Notes: generated from the letters alone by a model not told the origin. 64,000 nucleotides of DNA from Glaciimonas sp. (GCA_012927625.1 JABBOV010000022.1:124001-188000); one strand, 5' to 3'; numbered from the stretch's first letter, positions 48,825-59,776 are shown. Translations and numbers: made by a program.

Positions 48825-49460
48825 GCAACAGCGGCTGAGGCGGTGTGGTGCATCAAAAACCATACCGCACCGCCAGCAACATCGAACAAGCCCTGTGATA
48901 GGGCAAGCAACACGATCACAAAATTACAATCCGGTTAACCGGAGAGAATGCAGGGAGAGAGCAATTGCAATTGCCCACCTTGCCTTACTTATAAATGGAG
49001 ACGACGCTCATGCAAATTAAAACATCCCACCTGCAATTAGCCATATTCATGGCAACGCGTCTCCCTTTGCCATCGATCCGACGCAGCACCAAGAATTAAA
49101 CGTTTAAATTTAATGTACTGCAATGTTTCACGTCAGATACAGAGTCTTGCATCCGAGCAGATCGGTCGCACCAAAATGGCAATCTGGCATAGGCGGCAGA
49201 ACCATTCAGTCCTATTTATGGCTCTGGTTTTCCCTTAAATGGCGTTAGCTCCAAGATTAATGCTGGCATATTTTTTGCTGTGTACTATGTGCTTAAGCAG
49301 TAAAGTAAGATTGAGTCGCAGCATGGTGCAGTATTAGTAGTGTGCTTTTTTGCTGCTAAAAGTGGTAGTGCGGTCGGGTAGGCACTCAGGTTAAAAACGT
49401 GCGTAATTTTTAATTGATACATAAAATTCTATAGAGTTCTGGTGCCATGGAGGTCCAATT

Positions 49461-50609
49461 TTGAATCAGGCAAATACAATAGCAGAGACAGCAAATCCTG
49501 CATTTCCAGCGGGTGGGGTGCGCGACACGCTGGTCGCTTTTAAAGGTGTCCAAAAAACCTACGATGGCGAAAATTTGGTAGTCAAACATCTGGATCTGGA
49601 TATTCAACGCGGCGAATTCCTGACCTTGCTGGGACCGTCCGGCTCCGGCAAGACCACTTGCCTGATGATGCTGGCCGGCTTCGAGTTTCCCACCGGCGGC
49701 GAAATTCTTCTGGACGGGCAATTGCTCAATAAAGTGCCGCCGCACAAGCGCAACATCGGCATGGTGTTCCAGAACTACGCGTTGTTTCCGCACATGACGG
49801 TGGGGCAGAATGTGGCTTACCCGCTGCAAGTGCGCGGCATGGCTGCCAGCGCCCGCGCTGAAAAGGTCAAGCAAGCGCTCGACATGGTGCAGATGGGTAA
49901 TTTCGCCGAACGCTATCCGGCTCAACTATCCGGCGGTCAGCAGCAACGCATTGCACTGGCGCGCGCACTGGTGTTCGATCCAAAACTGGTGCTGATGGAT
50001 GAGCCGCTCGGCGCGCTCGACAAGCAGTTGCGCGAGCACATGCAACTGGAATTGAAGGCGCTGCACAAGCGACTTGGCGTCACCTTCGTGTATGTCACTC
50101 ACGATCAAAGTGAAGCGTTGACGATGTCGGATCGGGTCGCGGTATTCGATCAGGGCATCATCCAGCAATTGGCGGTAGTGGATCGACTGTACGAATACCC
50201 TGAAAACCAGTTTGTGGCCGGCTTCATTGGCGACAACAACCGCTTTGTCGGCACGCTTGAATCGGTGTCCGGCCCGTTGGCTAATGTGCGCCTGCCGGAT
50301 GGCTCGGTGCTTACCGGCACCAACGCCAATGCGGCCTCGGTCGGACAAGCCGCAGTCGCTTGTATCCGCCCTGAGCGCATCCGCTTGGTAGCGCTGGATG
50401 CGGCCGGTTCGGCCACGCCAAATGCGCTGCGCGTGAGTGTTGCTGGGTTGATTTATTTCGGCGACCACGTGCGGGTGCGTTGTGCACTGGCGCATCAGGA
50501 TGATTGTTTCGTCAAGTTGACTCTGGGTGACCCGGCGCTGTCGGGATTAACCGAGGGAACGCAGGTGGCGCTGGAGCTGAGCCCGGAGCGTTTGCGTATT
50601 TTTGTTTAA
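49461..50609 (+). CDS. ABC transporter ATP-binding protein, polyamine (PotA) type
   Basis: LLGPSGSGKTTCLMMLAGFEFPTGGEILLDG; LSGGQQQRIALARAL; C-terminal TOBE region. Confidence 0.92.
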   Translation: MNQANTIAETANPAFPAGGVRDTLVAFKGVQKTYDGENLVVKHLDLDIQRGEFLTLLGPSGSGKTTCLMMLAGFEFPTGGEILLDGQLLNKVPPHKRNIGMVFQNYALFPHMTVGQNVAYPLQVRGMAASARAEKVKQALDMVQMGNFAERYPAQLSGGQQQRIALARALVFDPKLVLMDEPLGALDKQLREHMQLELKALHKRLGVTFVYVTHDQSEALTMSDRVAVFDQGIIQQLAVVDRLYEYPENQFVAGFIGDNNRFVGTLESVSGPLANVRLPDGSVLTGTNANAASVGQAAVACIRPERIRLVALDAAGSATPNALRVSVAGLIYFGDHVRVRCALAHQDDCFVKLTLGDPALSGLTEGTQVALELSPERLRIFV

Positions 50610-50822
50610 TAGCAGTACGTAGCAGTACGTTGTTGTAGATGGAAGCAGTAAGCAATAAATAAGCAATCAGAAATAGGCAGTAAGAAATAGGCAGTAAGAA
50701 ATGGAAAGAGGCAGGGCGCGCCACGCTCACCAATGCAGCCGTCAGCGGTAATGATGGGCATGGTGCACCCTACTTCTGTCCCGTTTGTTCCACCCCAAAC
50801 CATAAAATAATGAGGAGTTGCA

Positions 50823-51872
50823 ATGAGACTGTTATTCAAACCTATCCTGGCGTCAGCAGCATTGTCCGTTGGTCTGGTCGGCCTGGTCGGCCAGACACAA
50901 GCAGCGGAAATCACGGTCGTGAATTTTGGCGGCGCTAACGGCGCCGCACAAAAAACAGCATATATCGAGCCGTTCGAAAAAATGACAGGCAATAAAGTGG
51001 TGGCGGTGGCATACAACAGCGAACTGGCCAAACTCAAGGCCATGGTCGAAACTAAAAACGTCAGCTGGGATGTGCTGGAAATCGAAGCCGGCGTTATTGG
51101 CCGTGCTTGTGAAGAAGGCTTGCTGGAAAAAATCGACTTCAGCAAAATCGGCAAGAAAGCGGACTTTCTGCCGGAAGCGATTCAGGAATGCGGCGTTGGT
51201 ACTTTCGTCTGGTCTACCGTACTGGCATATAACGCTGACAAGCTAAAGACTGCGCCTACCGGCTGGGCCGATTTCTGGAACGTCAAAAAATTCCCTGGCA
51301 AGCGCAGCATGCGCAAGGGCGCTCGTTATAACCTGGAATTCGCTTTGATGGCCGATGGGGTACCGACCAAGGATGTCTACAAAGTACTGGCAACCAAGGC
51401 CGGGGTGGAACGGGCATTCAAGAAACTCGATGAACTCAAACCGAATATCCAATGGTGGGAAGCCGGTGCGCAGCCGCCGCAATTCCTGGTGGCCGGCGAT
51501 GTGGTGATGACCACTGCCTACAATGGCCGGATTGATTCCGCTCAGCGCGAAGGCAAGAACCTGAAAGTCGTCTGGGCCGGCAGCATCTATGACCTCGATT
51601 ACTGGGCGATCCCGAAGGGTTCGCCAAATAAGGCAGCCGCTGAAAAATTCATCGCCTACGCCAGTTCACCGGAAGCGCAAAAAAACTATGCCAGCAAAAT
51701 TGCTTACGGCCCTACCAACAACAATGCGTTGAAGCTGCTGGATGCAAAAACGCTGGCAGGTCTGCCGACTTCGGCAAAAAATTCAAAGGATGCGGTCGGG
51801 AATGATTTGAAATTCTGGACCGATCATGGCGAAGATCTGGAGCAGCGTTTCACTGCTTGGGCAGTTCAATAA
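50823..51872 (+). CDS. ABC transporter periplasmic binding protein, polyamine-like
   Basis: Signal peptide; ITVVNFGGANGAAQKTAYIEPFEKMTGNKVVAVAYNSELAKLKAMVE. Confidence 0.9.
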   Translation: MRLLFKPILASAALSVGLVGLVGQTQAAEITVVNFGGANGAAQKTAYIEPFEKMTGNKVVAVAYNSELAKLKAMVETKNVSWDVLEIEAGVIGRACEEGLLEKIDFSKIGKKADFLPEAIQECGVGTFVWSTVLAYNADKLKTAPTGWADFWNVKKFPGKRSMRKGARYNLEFALMADGVPTKDVYKVLATKAGVERAFKKLDELKPNIQWWEAGAQPPQFLVAGDVVMTTAYNGRIDSAQREGKNLKVVWAGSIYDLDYWAIPKGSPNKAAAEKFIAYASSPEAQKNYASKIAYGPTNNNALKLLDAKTLAGLPTSAKNSKDAVGNDLKFWTDHGEDLEQRFTAWAVQ

Positions 51873-51984
51873 AGAGTCTCCTCGCTCGTCGCGCAATTCC
51901 TGCAAGGGTGATGCGTGACGGGTTTCGATGCTGCCCATGGCGGCTTTATGGGCAGCATTTTTATTAACATTGGCGTCTTGAATT

Positions 51985-53277
51985 ATGACTTTACTGGCAT
52001 CGGGCATTGCGCCGAACCGTGCGCTAAACGCGGCATTAATTGTCCCATCTGCGCTGCAGCTCAAACGCGACTTGCGCAAGGAGCAAATGCGCAAGCGCAC
52101 CATGGCGCTGGCGCTGATAGCGCCGCTGGCAATTTTTTTGATGATCACTTTTGTGGTGCCGATCGGCGTCTTGCTCAAGCGTGCAATCGATAACCCGGAA
52201 GTGGCGACCATTTTGCCGCACACGATTGCCGCGCTGTCGCAATGGGACCGTAAAGCGGTGCCGGGCGACGCCGCTTTTGTTGCGCTGGCGCAGGATTTGA
52301 CGCTAGCCAAGGAACAAAATACTGCCGGTACGCTGGCCCGGCGCATGAATAGCGAGCTTCCCGGTGCGCGCTCGATCATCATGAAGACGATGCGCGCAAT
52401 GCCGCCAGTCGATGCCGACGGCAAGCCAATACCCGCTGCCGGCATTCGGCAAGCTCTGATCGAACTCGACGAACAATGGGCCGAGCCGGAATACTGGCGC
52501 GTGATCGCCAAAAACGGTTCGCAATATTCGCCGTATTACCTATTGGCTTCAGTCGATATGCGACAGGACAGCATGGGAAATATCGAGAAAAAACCGGCAG
52601 ACCAATCCGCCTATCAAGAGATTTTCGGCCGTACTTTCATGATCAGTCTGGTCGCCACTGTATGCTGCCTGTTGATCGGCTATCCGCTCGCCTACTGGAT
52701 CTCGACCATGTCGGAGCGGCGCTCCAATCTGTTCATGATTTTAGTGCTGATCCCGTTCTGGACCTCGATCCTGGTGCGGGTCGCATCCTGGATTGTGCTG
52801 CTGCAGTCCGAAGGTTTGGTCAATACGGCGCTGATGGCGCTGGGCGTCACGCATGCGCCGCTGGAGTTGCTGTTCAACCGTCTCGGCGTGTATATCTCGA
52901 TGACGCACATCCTGCTGCCGTTCATGATTTTGCCACTGTACAGCGTGATGAAATCGATTCCGCCAACCTATATGCGCGCCGCCATCTCGCTCGGTAGCCA
53001 TCCGTTTGCTGCATTTTGGCGCGTGTATGTACCGCAAACTTTTCCCGGTGTTGGCGCCGGCAGTTTGCTGGTCTTCATCATCGCGCTCGGCTACTACATC
53101 ACGCCGGCCTTGCTGGGCGGCCCGAACGAACAGATGGTCAGCTATTACGTAGCCTACTTCACCAACGTGACCCTGAACTGGGGCATGGCCTGCGCGCTCG
53201 GTGCGCTGCTGTTTGCGTCAACTTTGGTGCTTTACAGCATATATCGACGTTTCGCCAAAATTGAAGTCAGTATGTAA
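51985..53277 (+). CDS. ABC transporter permease (PotB-like)
   Basis: MILVLIPFWTSILVRVASWIVLLQSEGLVN; AAISLGSHPFAAFWRVYVPQTFPGVGAGSLLVFI EAA-type loop. Confidence 0.9.
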   Translation: MTLLASGIAPNRALNAALIVPSALQLKRDLRKEQMRKRTMALALIAPLAIFLMITFVVPIGVLLKRAIDNPEVATILPHTIAALSQWDRKAVPGDAAFVALAQDLTLAKEQNTAGTLARRMNSELPGARSIIMKTMRAMPPVDADGKPIPAAGIRQALIELDEQWAEPEYWRVIAKNGSQYSPYYLLASVDMRQDSMGNIEKKPADQSAYQEIFGRTFMISLVATVCCLLIGYPLAYWISTMSERRSNLFMILVLIPFWTSILVRVASWIVLLQSEGLVNTALMALGVTHAPLELLFNRLGVYISMTHILLPFMILPLYSVMKSIPPTYMRAAISLGSHPFAAFWRVYVPQTFPGVGAGSLLVFIIALGYYITPALLGGPNEQMVSYYVAYFTNVTLNWGMACALGALLFASTLVLYSIYRRFAKIEVSM

Positions 53278-53291
53278 TTGAGAAAATTGCC

Positions 53292-54128
53292 ATGAAAACT
53301 TCCTTGCCCTTATTTCCGCCTTACGTATCGACCATAGAACGCATCTGGTTCTTTTTCTTGCGCGGCTTCAACGCGCTGGCACTGCTATTTTTGGTGTTGC
53401 CGATTCTGGTGATTATTCCGTTATCGTTTTCGGATAGCACTTTCCTGTCGTATCCGATGCCAGGCTATTCGCTGCGCTGGTACGAGAATTTGATTTATTC
53501 CGAAGCCTGGATACGTGCTGCCAAAAATAGTTTCATCGTCGCGCCGCTGGCCACTCTGATCGCCACCGTGCTCGGTACCCTGGCAGCGGTTGGCCTGAAC
53601 AAGGCTGAGTTTCCCGGCAAAGGTTTGCTGATGGCGGTGTTGATTTCGCCAATGGTAGTGCCGGCGGTGGTGGTTGGCGTTGGGGTGTATATCTTCTTTG
53701 CGGAAATCGGCCTGGCCGACAGCTATACCGGCCTGATCCTGATACATGCGGCGCTTGGGGCACCATTCGTGGTGACCACGGTATCGGCCACTTTACAGGG
53801 ATTTAACCAGAATCTGGTGCGAGCCAGTCTGAGCTTGGGTGCCGGCCCGCTGAAGACGTTTTTCCGCATCACGCTGCCGGTGATTGCGCCGGGACTGATT
53901 TCCGGCGCACTATTTGCTTTTGCGACCTCGTTTGACGAAGTGGTCATCACCCTGTTTGTGGCCGGCCCTAACCAGACCACCTTGCCGCGCCAGATGTTCA
54001 CCGGTATCCGGGAAAACATCAGCCCGACCATTGCCGCGCTGGCGACAATATTGATCATCTTTTCCACCTGTTTGCTACTGGTTCTCGAATGGCTGCGCGG
54101 CCGCAATAAAGCTGCTGCCAAAATTTAA
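53292..54128 (+). CDS. ABC transporter permease (PotC-like)
   Basis: VRASLSLGAGPLKTFFRITLPVIAPGLISGALFAFATSFDEVVITLF. Confidence 0.92.
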   Translation: MKTSLPLFPPYVSTIERIWFFFLRGFNALALLFLVLPILVIIPLSFSDSTFLSYPMPGYSLRWYENLIYSEAWIRAAKNSFIVAPLATLIATVLGTLAAVGLNKAEFPGKGLLMAVLISPMVVPAVVVGVGVYIFFAEIGLADSYTGLILIHAALGAPFVVTTVSATLQGFNQNLVRASLSLGAGPLKTFFRITLPVIAPGLISGALFAFATSFDEVVITLFVAGPNQTTLPRQMFTGIRENISPTIAALATILIIFSTCLLLVLEWLRGRNKAAAKI

Positions 54129-54266
54129 CGGTCATGGCAGCCACACTCGATTTTAAAATTCGCCATGACCGTTTCCCCCACCCCCAACCCTCCCCCGCGA
54201 GCGGGAGAGGGGGCCGAAGGCTCGCTGCGCGAGTTCCTCATTAATTCACATTACGGAGATTTCTGC

Positions 54267-55721
54267 ATGCTGCAATTAAAAGACCCATCGCTGCTGCGAC
54301 AACAAGCGTACTTGGATGGCACATGGTGCGATGCTGACGATGGCAGCACGATCGCCGTCACCAATCCGGCCACCGGTGAAGTATTGGGCACGGTGCCGAA
54401 GATGGGCGCGGCCGAAACCAAGCGCGCAATCGATGCCGCCAACGCCGCTTGGCCCGCTTGGCGCAAAAAAACTGCCAAGGAGCGCAGCGCCATCTTGCGC
54501 AAGTGGAACGACCTGATGCTGGCCAATGTCGATGATCTGGGCTTGCTGATGACCGCCGAGCAAGGCAAGCCGTTGACCGAAGCCAAGGGCGAAGTCGCGT
54601 ACGCTGCCTCGTTCATCGAATGGTTTGCCGAAGAAGGCAAACGCATCGCCGGCGAAACCCTGCAATCGCCGTGGCCGGATCGCCGTCTGGTGGTGATCAA
54701 GGAACCGATCGGTGTTTGCGCCGCGATCACACCGTGGAATTTTCCATCCGCGATGATTACCCGCAAGGCTGGTCCGGCGCTGGCAGCAGGCTGCCCGATG
54801 GTAGTCAAACCAGCCGAATCGACTCCGTTTTCGGCGCTGGCGCTGGCAGCGCTGGCTGAACGTGCCGGTATTCCAGCCGGTATTTTCAGCGTCATCACCG
54901 GTTCATCGCGCGCCATCGGCGGCGAAATGACCGCGAACCCGATTGTGCGCAAACTGACATTTACCGGCTCCACCGCGGTCGGTCGCTTGTTGATGGAACA
55001 AAGCGCACCGACCATTAAGAAGCTATCGCTGGAACTGGGCGGCAATGCACCGTTCATCGTGTTCGATGACGCCGATCTGGATGCTGCGGTTGAAGGCGCG
55101 ATGGTTTCCAAATACCGCAACGCCGGCCAGACCTGCGTCTGCGCCAACCGGATTTACGTGCAAGATGGCGTGTACGATGCGTTTGCCACCAAATTGGTGG
55201 CGGCGGTAGCCAAGCTGACCGTCGGCAACGGTACTGACGCGGGCATCACGCAAGGGCCTTTGATTGATGTCAAGGCGGTGGAAAAAGTCGAGCAGCATAT
55301 CGCCGACGCGCTGGCCAAAGGCGGTCGTCTACTCGCCGGTGGCAAGCGCCATGCACTAGGCCACAGCTTCTTTGAGCCGACCATCATCGCCGATGTCACC
55401 TCCGAGATGCAGGTAGCCAAGGAAGAAACCTTCGGCCCGCTGGCACCGCTGTTCCGCTTCAAGACCGACGCAGAAGTCATCGCCCTGGCCAACGATACCG
55501 AATTCGGCCTGGCCAGTTATTTTTATTCGCGCGACATCGGTCGCATCTGGCGCGTCGCAGAGGCGCTGGAGTCCGGCATGGTTGGTATCAACACCGGCCT
55601 GATTTCAAATGAAGTCGCGCCGTTCGGCGGCGTCAAGCAATCCGGTTTGGGACGCGAAGGTTCAACCTACGGCATGGATGACTATCTGATCATCAAGTAT
55701 TTGTGCATGGGCGGAATTTAA
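54267..55721 (+). CDS. gabD: Succinate-semialdehyde dehydrogenase
   Basis: LELGGNAPFIVFDDADLDAAVEGAMVSKYRNAGQTCVCANRIYVQ; start trimmed to MLQLKDPSLL. Confidence 0.93.
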   Translation: MLQLKDPSLLRQQAYLDGTWCDADDGSTIAVTNPATGEVLGTVPKMGAAETKRAIDAANAAWPAWRKKTAKERSAILRKWNDLMLANVDDLGLLMTAEQGKPLTEAKGEVAYAASFIEWFAEEGKRIAGETLQSPWPDRRLVVIKEPIGVCAAITPWNFPSAMITRKAGPALAAGCPMVVKPAESTPFSALALAALAERAGIPAGIFSVITGSSRAIGGEMTANPIVRKLTFTGSTAVGRLLMEQSAPTIKKLSLELGGNAPFIVFDDADLDAAVEGAMVSKYRNAGQTCVCANRIYVQDGVYDAFATKLVAAVAKLTVGNGTDAGITQGPLIDVKAVEKVEQHIADALAKGGRLLAGGKRHALGHSFFEPTIIADVTSEMQVAKEETFGPLAPLFRFKTDAEVIALANDTEFGLASYFYSRDIGRIWRVAEALESGMVGINTGLISNEVAPFGGVKQSGLGREGSTYGMDDYLIIKYLCMGGI

Positions 55722-55731
55722 TTTTTACGGC

Positions 55732-55824
55732 AGCGGGTGCTTTAAGTGCTCGCTGTTTTTACCTATACTGAAATAGGTATTTTTTTTATACCCTTTAAGA
55801 ACATGCGGACAAGCATGTTTTTTC
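55732..55824 (+). terminator. Three consecutive hairpin/T-tract terminators after gabD
   Basis: AGCGGGTGC..GTGCTCGCT-TTTTT; ACCTATACTGAAATAGGT-A-T8; ACATGC GGACAA GCATGT-T5. Confidence 0.7.
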
Positions 55825-55880
55825 TTGGTACTCCTGTTTTTCATTTTTCCTGAAAATGCCGCGGAGATTCTCGATCAAGC

Positions 55881-57071
55881 TTATGTTTCCGACTCGCTTG
55901 GATAATTTAGCGCGCTGTCACCGCTTAATTTTTCAAGTCTAGCCACCAGTTTCGGTATTGAAGTCCCATAGTTGGTCTTTTGGTAGCCCAAGTGCGCGCC
56001 ATTCTCAGACACGCCAGTTCTGGCGGTTTTTTGCAGCGTCTTGTCAAATAATACGATGGCGCAAATCACGTCGTAGGACCTTTTGGAGAAATCCGTGCTC
56101 AATATTTTACCCAGTCGACCGGTGAGCGCATCGTACGCATGATCCGGCTGACCAAATGCGTCAAATCGCTCTGCTCCCAGCAATTCCACCGCGACGATTA
56201 ATGGTTCCATTTTCGTGCGCAGTTCGACGGGCGGAGAACGCAAATCCTGCCACCAACGATGGGCTTCGCTGGCATCCTTCGCACCAACGAATTGCGAAAG
56301 TGTGGCGAGATACGATGCAGCATGGTCAATCGACCGTCCCAGGGTAATCAAATCGTTGCAAGCGTTTCGCATCGAAGGCAGATGCAGCACCAGTGCCGAT
56401 TGAGTTGACGCTTGCAGTGCCTGTATCAGCGCGGCGTCAGGTGGCACGCTGATCTTGTGCGCGCCATCTCTGGCCACCCGCTGCAAAGTTTCATGAATGG
56501 ATTCCAGAGTTTTGTTCTCATCCATGTCGATCAGGGTGCCCTGATCGAGGTTAATCCACAAGACGCGCTGGTGGCGCAGGATAGTTAGCAGGCGTATCTC
56601 CAGCGCCAATGGAGCGGGTGGTCGGGGCGGAATTTTGAATTGATTTGCGGCGGCGTTGAACGTGTAATTGAAAATATTTCGAATGGTTTTTTCATCCAGT
56701 CCAAACGTTTTCGATAGCGTGGTGAATGGTTGGCGCAAGGCCATTTTCCAAACGTTTTGCACCAATCGCGTGGTTGCGCGGTGCTGTGCGGAAATCTGCG
56801 ATACCGGTTCATTGAATGTCACCAGGCAATCGCGGCAACGCAGACGCCGCCGCTTTATTTCCAGGAACACGGCTTTCTTCCTGATCGGCAGATCCCGGAT
56901 GCGCCAGTTCATTTTGCCATATCCGACCACTGCGGCAGAGCCGCAGCAAGGACAGATAACCGCTTTTTTCTCGGTTTCGAGCCCAATCAAAATCTCAGCA
57001 TCGGTTTCGTGCATATAGAGTAATCGCACGCCTTTTAAAGGCATGCTCCACGTTGCTGCTGGTGCCGACAT
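55881..57071 (-). CDS. ISL3-transposase-derived protein, apparently without DDE catalytic motifs
   Basis: Zn-finger CPCCGSAAVVGYGKMNWRIRDLPIRKKAVFLEIKRRRLRCRDC and HTH GLDEKTIRNIF typical of ISL3; LALEIRLLTILRHQRVLWINL where IDE is expected. Confidence 0.65.
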   Translation of the reverse strand: MSAPAATWSMPLKGVRLLYMHETDAEILIGLETEKKAVICPCCGSAAVVGYGKMNWRIRDLPIRKKAVFLEIKRRRLRCRDCLVTFNEPVSQISAQHRATTRLVQNVWKMALRQPFTTLSKTFGLDEKTIRNIFNYTFNAAANQFKIPPRPPAPLALEIRLLTILRHQRVLWINLDQGTLIDMDENKTLESIHETLQRVARDGAHKISVPPDAALIQALQASTQSALVLHLPSMRNACNDLITLGRSIDHAASYLATLSQFVGAKDASEAHRWWQDLRSPPVELRTKMEPLIVAVELLGAERFDAFGQPDHAYDALTGRLGKILSTDFSKRSYDVICAIVLFDKTLQKTARTGVSENGAHLGYQKTNYGTSIPKLVARLEKLSGDSALNYPSESET

Positions 57072-57377
57072 AACGCCATCCCCGAGCTAAAGTTGTTAAA
57101 AAAATTACGGATTATATTATGTAAATAATTAGGCTTGAATCATCTCATGAAAACACCATTTATGCGATTTATAAGGGGCTATTTCGGTAAAATTCAGCGC
57201 CTAAAAAAATCAATCAATTTTTAAAACTATAAGTTAATCCGCAATGTTTTGAGTGCGACTATTTTTTAAAATCGATTGGATGTGATACTCTTGACCGCAA
57301 TTCAGAGATTCATTGGTTGCAAAAATAACGTGCAACGTCGTTTTTTCATACTTTATATCGATCGTTAGAAAGCCAGC

Positions 57378-58433
57378 ATGCAGCATTTCAGGATGTCATT
57401 TTTAGTTACTATTATTCTGCTCGGCCTCGCGGCATGGTGGGGTTACAGCATCGGTGGTCCGGCCGGCGCAGTGCAGGGCCTCTTTGTTGCGAGCATCCTG
57501 GCTGTCATGGAGGTTTCCCTCTCTTTCGATAACGCAGTCGTGAATGCATCCGTGTTGAAAAACTGGGATCCGTTCTGGCAAAAGCTGTTCTTGACGCTCG
57601 GCATTATTGTTGCGGTGTTCGGCATGCGTCTGGTGTTTCCGATTCTGATCGTGTCCATTGCGACCGGCCAGGGGCTGGTCGATGTGATGACTATGGCTTT
57701 GAATACGCCCGAAGAATATTCGCGACATCTGACTGCAAATCATGCACAGGTCGCTGCGTTCGGCGGATCTTTCCTGCTTCTGGTATTTCTAAATTTCCTC
57801 TTTGATGAGGAAAAAAAGTTGCATTGGCTGGGCTGGATTGAAGAAAAATTAGGCGAGCACGGCAATGAGGGTTTGTCGACCTTGCTGGCTCTGCTGGCGG
57901 TGTTCGGCTGCGTGGCGCTGGTTCCGGAAGTGCAGAAGCTGTCGGTTCTGATGGCGGGTGTCGGCGGTATTGCGGTGTACCTGGCAGTAAGTTTTCTCAG
58001 CGGTATGCTGGGCAAGGAAGTAGGCGATCCGGCGGTCGGCAACGTGGTCAAGCGCGGCAGCATCGGCGGCTTCCTGTATCTGGAAGTGTTGGATGCCTCG
58101 TTCAGTTTCGATGGCGTGATCGGTGCCTTTGCAATCACTAGCGACGTCGTCATCATCATGTTAGGCTTGGCAATCGGCGCAATGTTCGTGCGTTCGATGA
58201 CCGTATTCCTGGTGCATAAAGGCACCCTCGAAGAATTCGTTTTCCTGGAGCACGGCGCGCATTACGCGATCGGTATCCTGGCGTTCATCATGCTGGCAAG
58301 TGTGAAGTTCCATATTTCAGAATGGTTCACTGGCTTGTCGGGCGTTGCCTTCATCGGTTTGTCTTTGTGGTCTTCTGTTCGATATAAACGTAATCAAAAT
58401 ACGGATGCGGGTGTATTGGAATCCTCTAAATAG
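57378..58433 (+). CDS. DUF475 / TerC-like integral membrane protein
   Basis: GLFVASILAVMEVSLSFDNAVVNASVLKNWDPFWQKLFLTLGIIVAVFGMRLVFPI. Confidence 0.9.
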   Translation: MQHFRMSFLVTIILLGLAAWWGYSIGGPAGAVQGLFVASILAVMEVSLSFDNAVVNASVLKNWDPFWQKLFLTLGIIVAVFGMRLVFPILIVSIATGQGLVDVMTMALNTPEEYSRHLTANHAQVAAFGGSFLLLVFLNFLFDEEKKLHWLGWIEEKLGEHGNEGLSTLLALLAVFGCVALVPEVQKLSVLMAGVGGIAVYLAVSFLSGMLGKEVGDPAVGNVVKRGSIGGFLYLEVLDASFSFDGVIGAFAITSDVVIIMLGLAIGAMFVRSMTVFLVHKGTLEEFVFLEHGAHYAIGILAFIMLASVKFHISEWFTGLSGVAFIGLSLWSSVRYKRNQNTDAGVLESSK

Positions 58434-58461
58434 TTGTATTCATCGAAAGGGATAATCAAGC

Positions 58462-59040
58462 ATGGCAATCAGCTTACAAAAAGGCGGTAACGTCAATCTC
58501 TCCAAAACAGATCCGAATCTGAAGCAGGTTCTGCTCGGTCTTGGATGGGATGCGCGTGCTGCCGATGGCGCCGATTTCGATCTCGACGCGAGTGTGTTCA
58601 TGGTCACTGAAAACGGCCGCGTTCGCGCCGATAGCGACTTCATATTTTATGGTCAACTGCGCTCGTCGTGCGGCTCGATAGAACACACCGGCGACAACCG
58701 TACCGGTGCCGGAGATGGCGACGATGAAGCGCTCAAAATCAAACTGGATCAGGTACCGCTGGTTATTACCAGGCTGGTGGTGGCAGTCACAATTCACGAA
58801 GCGCAACAACGTAAGCAAAACTTCGGCATGGTGCATGGCGCTTTCATCCGTCTTGTAAATCTCGAAACGGGCGTCGAAATTACCCGATTCGATCTCTCGG
58901 AAGATTATTCAACCGAAACGGCGATGGTCTTCGGCGAAGTGTATCGCTACGGCGCTGAATGGAAATTCAAGGCAGTAGGGCAAGGCTATGCGGGCGGTCT
59001 GCGCGCGCTGGCCATTCATCACGGCGTGGATGTACAGTAA
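58462..59040 (+). CDS. terD: TerD-family protein
   Basis: [69 protein letters not shown]. Confidence 0.95.
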   Translation: MAISLQKGGNVNLSKTDPNLKQVLLGLGWDARAADGADFDLDASVFMVTENGRVRADSDFIFYGQLRSSCGSIEHTGDNRTGAGDGDDEALKIKLDQVPLVITRLVVAVTIHEAQQRKQNFGMVHGAFIRLVNLETGVEITRFDLSEDYSTETAMVFGEVYRYGAEWKFKAVGQGYAGGLRALAIHHGVDVQ

Positions 59041-59082
59041 AACTGTCGCCACGGTAGTTAACTTTCTCAAGGAGCATATTTC

Positions 59083-59658
59083 ATGGCAATTAGTCTGCAA
59101 AAAGGCGGCAACGTCAATCTGAGTAAAGAAGCGCCCTCCCTCACGAAAATGGTGATCGGGCTCGGCTGGGATCCACGTGCAAGTGACGGCACGGAGTTCG
59201 ATCTTGACGGCAGCGCGTTCTTGCTGAAAACGGATGGCAAGGTGCGTTCCGACGCTGACTTTATTTTTTACAACAATCTGAAATCCACCGACGGCTCGGT
59301 CACCCACGCTGGCGACAATAGAAGTGGCGAAGGTGCTGGCGACGACGAAAAAATCATGATCGACTTGACGATGGTTCCGGCTGAGGTGGATAAAATCTCC
59401 ATCGGCGTCACCATTCACGAGGCCGAATCACGCAAGCAAAACTTCGGCATGGTTGCCAAGGCTTACATCCGCTGCCTCGACGCCAATGGCGACAAGGAAA
59501 TCGCGCGCTATGACTTGTCGGAAGATAGTTCGACTGAAACGGCGATGATCTTCGGTGAAATTTATCGTGCCGGCGCCGAATGGAAATTCAAGGCGGTCGG
59601 ACAAGGTTTCACAGGTGGCCTCGGCCCTCTGGCACGCTCTTTCGGTATCAGCGCCTAA
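59083..59658 (+). CDS. TerD-family protein (TerD/TerE paralog)
   Basis: [48 protein letters not shown]. Confidence 0.95.
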   Translation: MAISLQKGGNVNLSKEAPSLTKMVIGLGWDPRASDGTEFDLDGSAFLLKTDGKVRSDADFIFYNNLKSTDGSVTHAGDNRSGEGAGDDEKIMIDLTMVPAEVDKISIGVTIHEAESRKQNFGMVAKAYIRCLDANGDKEIARYDLSEDSSTETAMIFGEIYRAGAEWKFKAVGQGFTGGLGPLARSFGISA

Positions 59659-59684
59659 GACTCAAACCGGACAAACCGGATGAC

Positions 59685-59726
59685 GTAGGCTGGGCTGATA
59701 ATGCGTTAGCCCAGCCTACTTTTTTT
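59685..59726 (+). terminator. Hairpin plus T tract after second terD
   Basis: GTAGGCTGGGCT/AGCCCAGCCTAC followed by TTTTTTT. Confidence 0.8.
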
Positions 59727-59776
59727 CGTGCTTTTGGTGTCTCACCCAAACATTTCCACAATAGAGAATTCTCGAT

